64,000 nucleotides of DNA from Methylotenera versatilis 301 (GCF_000093025.1 NC_014207.1:2108001-2172000), one strand, 5' to 3'; positions 37,551 through 47,355 are shown, counted from the stretch's first letter. Notes: generated by a model from the letters alone, not told the origin. Made by a program: numbers and translations.

Positions 37551-39017
37551 ATGAGCGCTAATAACATTTCAATTAAGCCTGTTGATAATATGATTAGTAT
37601 TGTCTCGGCGGCAAATACCAGTTACATCATGCCAGGCGTGACAACGGATATGTTGCAGAAATATGATGTTTCTGGCCCTCGTTATACGTCTTACCCTACG
37701 GCGGATAGATTTGTAGAGGCCTTTACAGAAGATGCTTACAAATTAGCCCTAGAACAGAGGTCTATCGCTGGCGCTGCATTACCTTTATCAATTTATGTAC
37801 ACATCCCATTTTGTGAATCGCTTTGCTTCTTTTGCGCATGCAATAAGATTGTGACTAAACACCATGAGCGCAGTGCAGAGTACTTACGCTACTTAAACCG
37901 CGAAATCGATTTGCACATGGAACATTTAGGGACTAAAAAAGGTTCCGTGCATACCATTTCACAATTGCATTTAGGTGGCGGCACACCCACATTCTTCTCG
38001 GACGACGAGTTGACTGAACTGATGAATATGCTGAAGCGAAACTTTTTTTTTACGCCAAATGGTGAATATTCAATCGAAGTTGATCCACGCACTGTCAACG
38101 AGCAACGCTTGAAACATTTAGCCGAATTAGGTTTTAACCGCTTGAGTTTTGGCGTACAAGATTTTGACCCAGAAGTGCAAAAAGCGGTGCATCGCATTCA
38201 GCCTGCAGAACAAGTGTTTTCTTTGGTTGAAGCCGCACGTCGCTTGAAATTTGATTCTATCAATGTAGATTTAATCTACGGGCTACCAATGCAAACGCCA
38301 GAATCATTTACTCGTACTTTAAATCAAATCGTAGAGCTTAGGCCGAATAGAATAGCGCTATACGGCTACGCGCACTTGCCAGAGAGATTCAAACCACAGC
38401 GCCGTATCAGTGAATATGAATTACCAGCAGCGCCAGATAAAATCGCCATGCTATCAAATGCCTTAAAAGCATTTATTGAGGATGGTTATGTGTATGTTGG
38501 CATGGATCATTTTGCCTTACCAGACGATGATTTAGCCATTGCAAAACGACAAGGCAGGTTGCACCGTAATTTCCAAGGTTATAGCACACAACCAGATTGT
38601 GATTTAATCAGCTTAGGCGTTTCAGCAATAGGTCGCGTTGGGGCTACGTATAGCCAGAACGCGAAAACGATTGAAGAGTATTATGACTACCTTAATCAAG
38701 GTCGCTTCCCTGTCGTTCGCGGATTAGCATTATCTAGAGATGATTTAATACGCCGGGCGGTGATTATGGCCATTATGTGCCAAGGTGCATTGCAATATGA
38801 ATCGATTGAGCTTGCCTATGTGATTGACTTCAAAACTTACTTCGCAAATGAGCTGACATTATTAAAAGAGCAGCAAGCCATAGGCATGGTAGAGCTCGAA
38901 GATGGAGGCTTACAGGTAACCGATACTGGTTGGTTCTTTGTGCGAGCAATTGCCATGCTATTTGATAAGTACTTACAAACTGACCGTAATCGGGCACGCT
39001 TCTCAAAAATTATTTAA
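37551..39017 (+). CDS. hemN: Oxygen-independent coproporphyrinogen III dehydrogenase
   Basis: A radical SAM enzyme of 488 residues that converts coproporphyrinogen III to protoporphyrinogen IX without O2. The cluster motif CESLCFFC (Cys88, Cys92, Cys95) is followed by the extra HemN Cys97, and HLGGGTPTF, RLSFGVQDFD and YGYAHLPERFKPQRRI are all present. The N-terminus extends about 30 residues beyond the usual start. An alternative ATG, MISIVSA, lies at codon 14. Pairing with an FNR box supplies heme for cbb3 oxidase under low oxygen. Confidence 0.96.
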   Translation: MSANNISIKPVDNMISIVSAANTSYIMPGVTTDMLQKYDVSGPRYTSYPTADRFVEAFTEDAYKLALEQRSIAGAALPLSIYVHIPFCESLCFFCACNKIVTKHHERSAEYLRYLNREIDLHMEHLGTKKGSVHTISQLHLGGGTPTFFSDDELTELMNMLKRNFFFTPNGEYSIEVDPRTVNEQRLKHLAELGFNRLSFGVQDFDPEVQKAVHRIQPAEQVFSLVEAARRLKFDSINVDLIYGLPMQTPESFTRTLNQIVELRPNRIALYGYAHLPERFKPQRRISEYELPAAPDKIAMLSNALKAFIEDGYVYVGMDHFALPDDDLAIAKRQGRLHRNFQGYSTQPDCDLISLGVSAIGRVGATYSQNAKTIEEYYDYLNQGRFPVVRGLALSRDDLIRRAVIMAIMCQGALQYESIELAYVIDFKTYFANELTLLKEQQAIGMVELEDGGLQVTDTGWFFVRAIAMLFDKYLQTDRNRARFSKII

Positions 39018-39029
39018 GTTAACATCTAT

Positions 39030-39065
39030 AAAAATAGCCGATAGAAATTTCTATCGGCTATTTTT
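39030..39065. terminator. hemN terminator
   Basis: A 36-base perfect palindrome with core ATAGCCGATAG / CTATCGGCTAT and A/T-rich ends, followed by TTT. It could act in both directions. Confidence 0.9.
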
Positions 39066-39099
39066 TGTCTGAATTTTAAGTATTTAAAATATGTTGCAC

Positions 39100-39131
39100 A
39101 AAAAAAAGCCCCTACCGCGAACGATAGAGGC
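39100..39131 (-). terminator. ompW terminator
   Basis: An imperfect hairpin (GCCcCTA...TAGaGGC) at 39108-39131. On the minus strand it is followed by a run of eight T, just downstream of the ompW stop. Confidence 0.75.
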
Positions 39132-39171
39132 AAAGGTGGAACCTTAAAATCTTTATATTAAATACTTATTC

Positions 39172-39849
39172 TTAGAATTTTTTACCGATACCAATACCAA
39201 ACACCCATGGATTAATATCTAAGTCATCGATTTTTGTCCAAGCTCCGCCCACTAGCGCCTCAACGTCGGTATTCATTGTGACGTATTTAACATCAGCATT
39301 AATTAACCAACCATCTTTAAGATTGACATCAAAGCCTGCTTGAGCAACAAAACCAAACATATTCCGATCAATCCGGATTGGTACAATACCACTGGCATTT
39401 AAACTGTGATCAAAGCTATGCGTATAATTGACACCTGCACCAACATAAGGATCAAAAGTTTGATCTGGCATAAAGTGCCATTGAGCGGTTAATGTTGGAG
39501 GTAACATATTCACTGAACCTAGATTTTGGTTACCTAATGCGCCTGTGTTACCAGTTATGTTCACATCATGGCGTGTACCTAATGCCAAAATTAATTCAGC
39601 CGCAATATTTTTAGTAAAATAGTAAGAAATATCTAATTCAGGAATTATATTATTATCAACAGTCAGAGAAGAACCTGCAGATATAAAGCCTGCCAGTCCT
39701 GCGTCACCTGAAATTTTACCCAAATCACTACTTTCATTAGGTGCAACATCTACAGCACGTAAACGCACAACCCAATCACCAGATTCTGCTTGAGCTAGCG
39801 CAGGTGCAAAGGCAGCTGCAAGTGCTAATACCAATAATGCTTTTTTCAT
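39172..39849 (-). CDS. ompW: Outer-membrane protein OmpW
   Basis: An eight-stranded barrel of about 225 residues with a signal peptide (PALAQA/ESGDWVVRLRA) and OmpW features: RAVDVAPNESS, PELDISYYFTKNIAAELI, LPPTLTAQWHF and the C-terminal PWVFGIGIGKKF. ATG 39849 is chosen because GGAGAG lies 8 bases upstream; the frame continues to a GTG at 39864. OmpW barrels pass small hydrophobic molecules and are FNR-regulated in enterics. A perfect FNR box upstream supports the same here. Confidence 0.95.
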   Translation of the reverse strand: MKKALLVLALAAAFAPALAQAESGDWVVRLRAVDVAPNESSDLGKISGDAGLAGFISAGSSLTVDNNIIPELDISYYFTKNIAAELILALGTRHDVNITGNTGALGNQNLGSVNMLPPTLTAQWHFMPDQTFDPYVGAGVNYTHSFDHSLNASGIVPIRIDRNMFGFVAQAGFDVNLKDGWLINADVKYVTMNTDVEALVGGAWTKIDDLDINPWVFGIGIGKKF

Positions 39850-39920
39850 TTTAAAACTCTCCACATAAGAAACAAATTGATTCGATGTGTGAATTTTACG
39901 AGGTGCTATGAATAAGCAAT

Positions 39921-39934
39921 TTGATGTGTATCAA
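39921..39934. promoter_or_regulatory. Perfect FNR box upstream of ompW
   Basis: TTGATGTGTATCAA is an exact TTGAT-N4-ATCAA match centred 78 bases upstream of the ompW start codon. Confidence 0.87.
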
Positions 39935-39966
39935 CTAGACATACGAAACAGCTGAACGTTGTTTAT

Positions 39967-40605
39967 TTACAACAATAAATCCCGCACGTTTATTTGCATT
40001 TCGTTAGCTATAGGCTCTACTTCTTTAATCACTTGCGCAATCAATTGATCAGCCTTCGCTGGTCCCTTATATTCAGATATTGCGATATAAGCAAAATCAA
40101 TTAATTGTCTTATGGTTTGCAAATCATATTGCAAAGTTAGGGTATTGGTCTTGCGACTGAACCAATCAGACAATTCATCCTTATGGAATTGATCCAGTTT
40201 TAATTTTGTGCTGTGCTTAGCGACAAAAGCTCGAAGTGCATCTACTTCATCTTCGTTTACCTTATTGAGTAAGGATTCAAAAAAAGATATAAATAAAAGA
40301 GTTGTAGGATCCGCTCTCTTCTTTTTAGCTAATACGTTTATTTTTTTACTAATTTCATCTATCGGATCAGCAAATAATAGATTTTCAGGTAATTTCATAG
40401 CATTGGCAATTGAACTTAGAATATCGTTCTGCTTCGCCTTTAGCTCATTTGTTTTACAGCAAACAGCTAGGAATTCAGAGAGTGCAAGCTTCGGCTTATC
40501 CGAATAGGACGTCTGCCAGAGGTGTAAGGCGGTAAGTAAGTCTGCGTCATCAAAATATGGGCTCATACCGGTGTATACAGCTCTTCTTCTTAGTTTCAAA
40601 TCCAT
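39967..40605 (-). CDS. Uncharacterised mostly helical protein
   Basis: A 212-residue soluble protein without signal peptide or membrane segment, rich in Leu, Lys and Asp and predicted mostly helical. The start at ATG 40605 (MDLKLRRRAVYTGM) is set by GGGAGAG 4 bases upstream; the frame extends to 40662. I see no catalytic motif and do not recognise the family. It faces the same way as ompW but is separated by the ompW control region, so it is probably a separate unit. Upstream bases 40606-40889 hold no feature I can name. Confidence 0.75.
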   Translation of the reverse strand: MDLKLRRRAVYTGMSPYFDDADLLTALHLWQTSYSDKPKLALSEFLAVCCKTNELKAKQNDILSSIANAMKLPENLLFADPIDEISKKINVLAKKKRADPTTLLFISFFESLLNKVNEDEVDALRAFVAKHSTKLKLDQFHKDELSDWFSRKTNTLTLQYDLQTIRQLIDFAYIAISEYKGPAKADQLIAQVIKEVEPIANEMQINVRDLLL

Positions 40606-40889
40606 ACAACTCTCCCAAATTTTACAGTTAACCAAGCTCCGAACTAGCCTGACCATAGGCAAAGCCTATAGTAATTAGTTCAACTATAATGTGATGTAAG
40701 TCAAACATATTGCCGATTAAGAATTGAAATGCAGCATAGATCTCACAAGCAAGGTTAAGTTTTCCCCATCACTGCTTGACTGCAATCCCTGAGACTTAAA
40801 CTTGAAAGCTCCAATGAGACGTATGCTTTAACAAAAAACTTATTTACAGTGCAATAAGCGCCGTAAAAGTATTAGATTAGATAGTTAGA

Positions 40890-42263
40890 CTAAGTAAGTT
40901 TAAACAGAGCAATAGATTCTACATGGGCTGTATGTGGAAACATATTAATTACACCTGCAGCAGCGAGGGTATAGCCTTTTTCATTGACTAATACGCCAGC
41001 ATCACGCGCCAGTGTGGCTGGGTTACATGATACGTAGACAATTAATTTTGGTGCGGTTTCAGGTGTAATTGCTTTGACTAATTCAAAAGCACCATCGCGT
41101 GGTGGGTCTACTAACCATTTATCAAAATGGCCAAGTTCGGCTAAGCTTGATTCTGTCATTTTAAATAAATCGGCAACACCAAACTTAACATGCTTGATAT
41201 TATTTAGGGCGGCACTTTCATTCGCCCTATCGACTAAATTCGCTAAACCTTCTAGCCCTAACACCTGAGCACCACTGTGGGCAATTGGTAAAGTGAAATT
41301 GCCGATTCCACAGAAAAAGTCTGCGATTCGTTCATTTTGTTGTGGGGCTAATAACTGCATCGCGCGGCGTAACATGACTCGGTTGATGTGTGGGTTCACT
41401 TGCGTAAACTCATTAGGCTTGAACGGGTAAGTTAAATCGAACTCTGGCAGGCTGTATTTAAGCGCTGAGCCAGCCAATGGATAAAATGGTGTAATCGTGT
41501 CAGGGCCTTTGGTCTGTGTCCAAATCTGTACAGCGTGTGTATCAGCAAAGTTTGTTAGTAATGCTTCATCATCTGGATTGAGTGCTTCCATAATGCGCAA
41601 TATCAGCACAATCACGGGGTAATCTTTTTCTGCTTCTAAATCAGCTTCGCCAACTGCCAGCTCAATTTGCGGTAACTTATCGCGTATGCTGAGATGCAAA
41701 ATCATATGCTGCAATGGCTCTATCAGTGCAGAAACTTCTGGCACTAACACCTCGCATGAATTCATATCTGCCACGTATCGTGTGGCTTTTTCATTAAAAC
41801 CGACCAATACACGTTCTTTTTTTTCTACATATTTAACGCTTAAACGCGCTTTGTGGCGGTAGCCCCAGGTAGGGCCATATAAAGGCGGTAGCATGTTCTC
41901 GGCCTTTACTTTGCCGATATGCCATAAGTCATTTTCAAGTAACCGCTGCTTTGCCGCCACTTGCGCTGCAAAATCTAAATGCTGCAATTTACAGCCGCCA
42001 CACAATCCAAAATGCGGGCATTTAGGCGTCACACGTTGGTTGGATTGCTTTAACACATCAACAACATTGGCAACTTCATAACTCGGCTTAATGCGGATGG
42101 ATTGATAAGTAACTTTTTCATTGGGCAGTGCGCCATCAATAAAAATGGTTTTACCCTCGACATGTGCGACACCGCGCCCTTCTTGATCTAGCGACTCAAT
42201 CGTCGCATGTTTTGTTTCGAGGATGGCTGGGGGTTTATTGCGATTTCTAGCGTGTCGTGCCAT
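40890..42263 (-). CDS. rlmD: 23S rRNA (uracil-1939-C5)-methyltransferase
   Basis: A 457-residue RlmD with an N-terminal TRAM domain ([19 protein letters not shown], about 21-75), the 4Fe-4S site [10 protein letters not shown] (Cys82, Cys88, Cys91), a Rossmann methyltransferase domain with [14 protein letters not shown], and the catalytic [11 protein letters not shown] near the end. It methylates U1939 of 23S rRNA using SAM. It appears monocistronic. Confidence 0.95.
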   Translation of the reverse strand: MARHARNRNKPPAILETKHATIESLDQEGRGVAHVEGKTIFIDGALPNEKVTYQSIRIKPSYEVANVVDVLKQSNQRVTPKCPHFGLCGGCKLQHLDFAAQVAAKQRLLENDLWHIGKVKAENMLPPLYGPTWGYRHKARLSVKYVEKKERVLVGFNEKATRYVADMNSCEVLVPEVSALIEPLQHMILHLSIRDKLPQIELAVGEADLEAEKDYPVIVLILRIMEALNPDDEALLTNFADTHAVQIWTQTKGPDTITPFYPLAGSALKYSLPEFDLTYPFKPNEFTQVNPHINRVMLRRAMQLLAPQQNERIADFFCGIGNFTLPIAHSGAQVLGLEGLANLVDRANESAALNNIKHVKFGVADLFKMTESSLAELGHFDKWLVDPPRDGAFELVKAITPETAPKLIVYVSCNPATLARDAGVLVNEKGYTLAAAGVINMFPHTAHVESIALFKLT

Positions 42264-42366
42264 GTGAAAACCTGTATTTCTGAGTGAGGTGTGATTTTAG
42301 CGCATTATTAACATATTGTTAAAAAGTGTCATGATATATATAGAGACTCCGACCTACGAAAAACTA

Positions 42367-43137
42367 CTACCAAGCGGCTAGAAACTCAGTCCAATGCGGT
42401 GCGCTGTAACTAGTCAATGTCTCACGAACAAGCTTAATTTCTGTTTCATACGCTGCTTGTGTCAGGTTGCCGCGCATAAGTTGAAATCGTAAAAATACCA
42501 AGTGTGTATTAGCAACATCCGTCTCGCAGTAATTGCGGATTTCTTCAATTTTTCCTGCTTTATAAGCATCCCACACCTTACTGCCATCCATACCTAGCTT
42601 ACCTGGAAAGCCGCACAGTTTAGCCAAATCATCCAAGGGTGCATTGGCACGTGCGTTGTACATTGCCATTACATCCATTAAATCTAAATGGCGCATGTGG
42701 TAACGGCTAATGTAGTTATTCCATTTGAATTCTTTGTCGTCTTCGCCCAAATCCCAATAACGACTAGCGTTAATGCCGTGTATCAGTCCGCGATAATGCA
42801 GCACTGGCAAATCAAAGCCACTGCCATTCCAAGAGATGATTTGCGGGGTGAATTTATCGATGCCATCAAAAAAACGCTGGATAATTTCAGCTTCTGTGGC
42901 ATCCGCATCGCCGAGGGTCCAAACTTTGAAGTTATTACCTTCGCGCAGTGCACATGAAATGGCGCAAATTCGGTGTTGATGCAATGGTAAAAAATCTGTG
43001 CCATTCTGCTGGCGTCGTTGATGCAAGGCGATATTGGCAACATCGTCTGCTGAAGTTTCAGGTGGCAGGTTATACAAAACTCGCAGGCCATCCGTATCAG
43101 GAATGGTCTCGATATCAAATACTAAGGTAGGCGTCAT
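42367..43137 (-). CDS. DEDD-type 3'-5' exonuclease (PolB exonuclease-like)
   Basis: A 256-residue stand-alone exonuclease domain related to the proofreading domain of family B polymerases. The metal-binding motifs are DIETIPD near residue 7, SWNGSGFDLPVL, and YCETDVANT, placing Asp/Glu in the DEDD pattern. I start at ATG 43137 (MTPTLVFDIE); the frame extends to 43173 without support. It probably trims DNA in repair. It lies downstream of a protein whose paralog sits beside recO. Confidence 0.9.
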   Translation of the reverse strand: MTPTLVFDIETIPDTDGLRVLYNLPPETSADDVANIALHQRRQQNGTDFLPLHQHRICAISCALREGNNFKVWTLGDADATEAEIIQRFFDGIDKFTPQIISWNGSGFDLPVLHYRGLIHGINASRYWDLGEDDKEFKWNNYISRYHMRHLDLMDVMAMYNARANAPLDDLAKLCGFPGKLGMDGSKVWDAYKAGKIEEIRNYCETDVANTHLVFLRFQLMRGNLTQAAYETEIKLVRETLTSYSAPHWTEFLAAW

Positions 43138-43190
43138 GCCAAAAGCATACACGATACAACATCTAATGAGCAACCAGCCCGTGTGACTAT

Positions 43191-43700
43191 TTAGGCAAAC
43201 TCTGCTGCGTCTAATGTTGGGGCTTGTTCAGATTCTGCTGACTCTTCAGCTTTATGTATCAGTATTGGTGTCAGCATTTCACCGTCTACAAATGCTAGCA
43301 TTGCGTAACGTACTGGCTCATCGGCTTGGACTGGCGTAAATTTACCAAAACCAAATTTTGAGTTTTTAATCACTTGCCATGCACCTCTGGGTTCGGCATA
43401 TTCAGGCTTTGAAAAGTGCTGCCTAATTTGTGCGGAGGTCATGCTATGAAGCACGTAATCTGTACTTCCTATCAAAAGTGACCAGCGTGTCTCATCTTCA
43501 TTCTCGGCACTTTCCAACTGATATAAATACCAATCATCACGCTGATAAATCAATTGAAATATGCTGTGGATAGCCTGCGTTCGCGTATTGATGGCATAGT
43601 AAACACCTTGATCATCCAAGGTAATTGCTTTGCCAAAAGAAGGAAAGTTAATCACGTTATTTGAGACATTGCTGAGCATGCTTGAAGAATGACTTGGCAT
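43191..43700 (-). CDS. Uncharacterised protein, paralog of the gene at 57360
   Basis: About 169 residues. The start at ATG 43700 is set by GGAG 7 bases upstream; an ATG at 43712 overlaps that site. No membrane segment or catalytic motif is visible. It shares many segments with the protein at 57360-57836: DQGVYYAIN, DDWYLYQLE, KPEYAEPRGAWQ and FGFGKFTPV. Both look like one conserved family of beta-rich soluble proteins. Neighbouring DNA-metabolism genes in both places (an exonuclease here, recO there) may hint at a link, but that is speculative. Confidence 0.8.
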   Translation of the reverse strand: MPSHSSSMLSNVSNNVINFPSFGKAITLDDQGVYYAINTRTQAIHSIFQLIYQRDDWYLYQLESAENEDETRWSLLIGSTDYVLHSMTSAQIRQHFSKPEYAEPRGAWQVIKNSKFGFGKFTPVQADEPVRYAMLAFVDGEMLTPILIHKAEESAESEQAPTLDAAEFA

Positions 43701-43825
43701 TTTGCACTCCATTAACTTATCAAAGTTAAGCTTAGTGTATGCCTGTCACCAAGAAGCTAAAGCTGAAAATAACATTAGATTAATGGCCTAATTCAATCAA
43801 AACTGAACTGACTATAATAAATAAA

Positions 43826-43841
43826 GGCTGCCTAAGCAGCC
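43826..43841 (-). terminator. Terminator after the YdbL-like gene
   Basis: GGCTGC-CTAA-GCAGCC hairpin, followed on the minus strand by a T-rich tail (CTTTATTTATT). It is just downstream of the YdbL-like stop. Confidence 0.7.
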
Positions 43842-43851
43842 TAGAAATTGA

Positions 43852-44271
43852 CTATTTTTTCACCCAACCGCTGTCACTTTGATAATACCAGCCGCTCTGC
43901 GCTTTATCTATCCAGCGACCCGCAAATGTGCCTTGAATATCGCCACGCCACTCTGGGTGACCATTACCTGCGGCGATTTCTTTATACAAAGCATTGCGAT
44001 CGGCATTCTCAGCCGCCACTAGCGCATTAATGCCTTGTCTATCTTTTAGAGGCACGGCCGTCGTATCACGCACCGCAATCAGGCCATCTTTAGTGAGGCC
44101 TATAGCGCCACTGGCATAATGCGGTGCTAACTGATTGTGGCGTGTCTGCATACTGTTTTTAATCGCCGAAATCGCCGGCGTGTTAACCTCTAGATCTGGC
44201 ACTGCATTTGCCAAGCTGCTCGATAAAAATATCGCCATCACCACTATAAAAATACTCATTAGTTTTTGCAT
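43852..44271 (-). CDS. ydbL: YdbL-family (DUF1318) periplasmic protein
   Basis: A 139-residue protein with a signal peptide (SSLANA/VPD) and the DUF1318 region: MQTRHNQLAPHYASGAIGLTKDGLIAVRD, ending in a Lys/Trp-rich tail. In Escherichia coli YdbL accompanies YdbH and YnbE, which form an inner-to-outer-membrane lipid transport bridge; YdbL is thought to aid their assembly. It is last in the ydbH-ynbE-ydbL row. Confidence 0.9.
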   Translation of the reverse strand: MQKLMSIFIVVMAIFLSSSLANAVPDLEVNTPAISAIKNSMQTRHNQLAPHYASGAIGLTKDGLIAVRDTTAVPLKDRQGINALVAAENADRNALYKEIAAGNGHPEWRGDIQGTFAGRWIDKAQSGWYYQSDSGWVKK

Positions 44272-44344
44272 GTTATTTCCTTTTTTTCGATCCGTTTACA
44301 ACTTAATCTGTTTTCGAGTCAGACATCTCGGGTTGAAACTTTAC

Positions 44345-44542
44345 TTACTTAGCTACAGGAGCATCTGCAGGTTTATTGGTCGTTGTTTGCGCGTCATCTT
44401 TAAGCTGCCAGACATCATCGATAATTTTATCGGCTGCTTTTTCTGCAGCAGCGGCGGGAAAGTAAATATTGATAGTCACGCAGGCTGATAAGCCAGCAAT
44501 CACCGCTAACAAACTTATATTCTTGGTTAAATTACTTTTCAT
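44345..44542 (-). CDS. ynbE: YnbE-family outer-membrane lipoprotein
   Basis: A 65-residue lipoprotein with lipobox LSAC (Cys21) followed by VTINIYFPAAAAEKAADKIIDDVWQL, the YnbE signature. YnbE stacks onto the C-terminus of YdbH to complete a bridge between membranes. The tail is Pro/Ala/Lys-rich. It lies 72 bases after ydbH. Confidence 0.92.
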   Translation of the reverse strand: MKSNLTKNISLLAVIAGLSACVTINIYFPAAAAEKAADKIIDDVWQLKDDAQTTTNKPADAPVAK

Positions 44543-44614
44543 TGTTATTCCTTATTCGATAGCACAATTCAATATAGACCTAATGAATGGATAAAACTTA
44601 AAGTGCGATTTGGC

Positions 44615-46408
44615 TTACTGCACAAGTACCTTGGTATTGCCGTCAGTAATACGTTTTATTCTACCTAACAAATCAGACAAGCTGATTCTTTGGGTATATC
44701 CATTCACATTCACTGCCGGTATACCTTTACCTTTAACGATCACATACCCTGTTGTGGTTGACTCAACGCCACCCATTTCACATACATCTTGACGCAATTT
44801 GCAACTTAAACCTATCTTTTCGTAATTAAACTCTTTAAAGAAACGTAAAAAAGTCCGCTGCAAAGCTGCTGCAGTACCTTCACCACCTAAAGCGGCAATA
44901 TTTTCAACCGCGCGTTGCGAGATTTTTTTAAGATGCTTGCCTTCACTAGTTTGAATAGAGGCATCCAAGCGCACAGGCTTCCAGTTCTCTAGCACCATAC
45001 TCTTCACATCACCATCCAATTTACCCTCAATATCACCGAAGCTAAATGTACGCGTTAAGTTGCCTAAATCTAATCTACGCATTTGTAAATCTGCCTGCAA
45101 ACGTGGCACCACACCTAGAGGATCCTCAATTTTAAGATTATCCATACCAATAGTGCCATCAAATACATTAAAAACCATCGCCCCATCCATCACCAGCAGC
45201 TTCCCTGCATAAGTTAGTTGCGGTACTCGACCCGATATTTTACCTTGCATGATTGGCCAACCCAGCGCTTTAGTAAATTCGGTCATCGAAATTGGCGTGA
45301 CATTCATGCCTACATGCCAATACCAGTTATCAGAAATCATCGCCGCAGATAAGTCTGTGAAATTAAGGGCTCCATCTAGAATTGGCAATGTGAGCTGTGG
45401 TGTAGTGAATGAATATCGATTAATCACCGCACTTAACTTAGTGTCACCCAAAGGCATTTTAAGTAAATGTCCACCTTCGTATTCAATGTTCACAGTTTTG
45501 GCGCTGTTGTAATCCCATGGCAAATGCGCATTCATATGTTTGAACGCAAACTTACCGTTTTTATCATCAATATTGGCATCGCGCAGATTCAACTCAAAAC
45601 TACTCGGTTCTAAATTTTTAATTTCGAACTGCCAATCGGCTTTGCCTGATACATCCAAATTACCAAACACTGATTTTTCAGCCATAGGCTTCAGGAATAT
45701 GGCGTAAAGCCCTGCGAAATCGACGTCTTTAGCGCTGACTTTAATATCCTCAACTGCTTTTGTTTCCGTGTTAATCTGCACACTTGAAGTCATCTTGCCG
45801 ACCTCATTCACCAGTAAGCTGGCATTCTCAATATTCAGCATAGGCTGCTTGAAAGTACCGTTAACTTCGAACCTATTGCCTGCCTTGCCAAAATAAAATG
45901 GTTGCCAAAACAACTCGCCCTTATCCCAGCTAATCAGGCCGTTCCATTGCCAAATGTTATTGATATTTTTTGCGGCAAGTTTAATTTCACCAGTGAGATT
46001 TTCCCCCGCATGCAGACCAGACTCATCACTAAAATTAGCCGCGTTAAAAGCAATATCGATTGCAAAATCGTTGGGGTAACTCACAAAATTAACTGAAAAT
46101 GGCGCCTTTACTTGCTTGGCTATAAAGCTGCCATTCAAACAATCTATTTGCCCAATTTTTTCAGTATTAAATTGCGCGCATTGCAGGCTGAAGGGAATAA
46201 ATTCTTTTTCGTTGGTCGGCTTTACTTCTGCTTTCAAGCTTAGCGTCGGCTTCGTGCCTTTTAAATCTACCTGAAATTGTGCATTTTTGAGTTTACCAGC
46301 AGGCGCGTCAACCTCGCCGACTTGAATTTGAATAGCACTAATGGCATAAGCCTGCTGATAAAACAAACTGATGCATATACTAAAAACAATGGCTAGCTGA
46401 CGAAACAT
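44615..46408 (-). CDS. ydbH: YdbH-like AsmA-family protein
   Basis: A 597-residue protein with an N-terminal signal or anchor segment (about 5-22) and a long beta-rich region ending in the YdbH dicarboxylate-type domain (VFDGTIGMDNLKIEDPLGVVPRLQADLQMRRLDL split across it). E. coli YdbH is longer (about 880 residues), so this is a short form that may still span the periplasm. It is a repeating beta-groove protein carrying phospholipids between membranes. First of the ydbH-ynbE-ydbL row. Confidence 0.87.
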   Translation of the reverse strand: MFRQLAIVFSICISLFYQQAYAISAIQIQVGEVDAPAGKLKNAQFQVDLKGTKPTLSLKAEVKPTNEKEFIPFSLQCAQFNTEKIGQIDCLNGSFIAKQVKAPFSVNFVSYPNDFAIDIAFNAANFSDESGLHAGENLTGEIKLAAKNINNIWQWNGLISWDKGELFWQPFYFGKAGNRFEVNGTFKQPMLNIENASLLVNEVGKMTSSVQINTETKAVEDIKVSAKDVDFAGLYAIFLKPMAEKSVFGNLDVSGKADWQFEIKNLEPSSFELNLRDANIDDKNGKFAFKHMNAHLPWDYNSAKTVNIEYEGGHLLKMPLGDTKLSAVINRYSFTTPQLTLPILDGALNFTDLSAAMISDNWYWHVGMNVTPISMTEFTKALGWPIMQGKISGRVPQLTYAGKLLVMDGAMVFNVFDGTIGMDNLKIEDPLGVVPRLQADLQMRRLDLGNLTRTFSFGDIEGKLDGDVKSMVLENWKPVRLDASIQTSEGKHLKKISQRAVENIAALGGEGTAAALQRTFLRFFKEFNYEKIGLSCKLRQDVCEMGGVESTTTGYVIVKGKGIPAVNVNGYTQRISLSDLLGRIKRITDGNTKVLVQ

Positions 46409-46438
46409 TTAATCTGGAGGCATTAATGAAAAGTCTAT

Positions 46439-47326
46439 TTACGAAGGAAACACGCCTGTAGATAAGTATCGATCACCCCTATCGCAAACAATAGTGACAA
46501 TCACTGCATTTTCTAGCTCTTTAGAAAGCTGTAGCGCCGTGTATAAAGCACCGCCACTTGAGATTCCTGCGAATACGCCCTCTTCAGTAGCTAACTTTCT
46601 AGTGATATTTTCGGCATTTTTTTGATTCACATAGCGCAACTCATCCACACGGCTAGCCTCGTAAATCTCAGGTAAATATTCAACTGGCCACTTACGAATA
46701 CCTGGAATCTGGCTGCCTTCTTCTGGCTGCACGCCAACAATTTGGATGTTTGGATTTTGCTCTTTTAAATAGCGTGAAACGCCCATAATCGTCCCTGTGG
46801 TGCCCATGCTCGATACAAAATGCGTCACTTTCCCGCCAGTATCGCGCCAAATCTCAGGGCCAGTGCCTTCGTAATGCGCAAGAGGATTATCACTATTACC
46901 AAACTGATCTAATACGATGCCCTCACCTTCCGCTTGCAGCTTCATCGCCACGTCACGTGCAAGCTCCATGCTGCCATCTTTAGGCGTTAATATCAGCTCT
47001 GCACCATAAGCTTTCATGCTTTGGCGGCGTTCCATACTTTGGTTGTCTGGCATGACTAATATCATTTTATAGCCGCGCATCGCCGCAACCATCGCCAATG
47101 CAATGCCAGTGTTGCCACTTGTCGCTTCAATCAGCGTATCGCCAGGTTTAATATCGCCGCGTGCCTCAGCCCTAGTAATCATGCTGTAAGCTGGTCTATC
47201 TTTTACTGAGCCTGCAGGATTATTGCCTTCGAGCTTGAGTAATATTGTGTTGCTGGTGTTACCAGCCATGCGCTGCAGTTTAACTAAGGGGGTATTACCG
47301 ACAAAATCATCTAATGTTTTATACAT
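46439..47326 (-). CDS. cysM: Cysteine synthase B
   Basis: A PLP-dependent O-acetylserine sulfhydrylase of 295 residues. The PLP lysine is in NPAGSVKDRPAY, with ATSGNTGIALAMVAA and the phosphate-binding GTTGTIMG. The Arg-rich DNQSMERRQSMKAYGAELIL segment and FAGISSGGALYTA favour CysM over CysK. It can use sulfide or thiosulfate to form cysteine or S-sulfocysteine. It follows dsbB by 29 bases on the same strand. Confidence 0.94.
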   Translation of the reverse strand: MYKTLDDFVGNTPLVKLQRMAGNTSNTILLKLEGNNPAGSVKDRPAYSMITRAEARGDIKPGDTLIEATSGNTGIALAMVAAMRGYKMILVMPDNQSMERRQSMKAYGAELILTPKDGSMELARDVAMKLQAEGEGIVLDQFGNSDNPLAHYEGTGPEIWRDTGGKVTHFVSSMGTTGTIMGVSRYLKEQNPNIQIVGVQPEEGSQIPGIRKWPVEYLPEIYEASRVDELRYVNQKNAENITRKLATEEGVFAGISSGGALYTALQLSKELENAVIVTIVCDRGDRYLSTGVFPS

Positions 47327-47355
47327 TTACTTAAGTTTCTTTATGTGTGGTTTTA

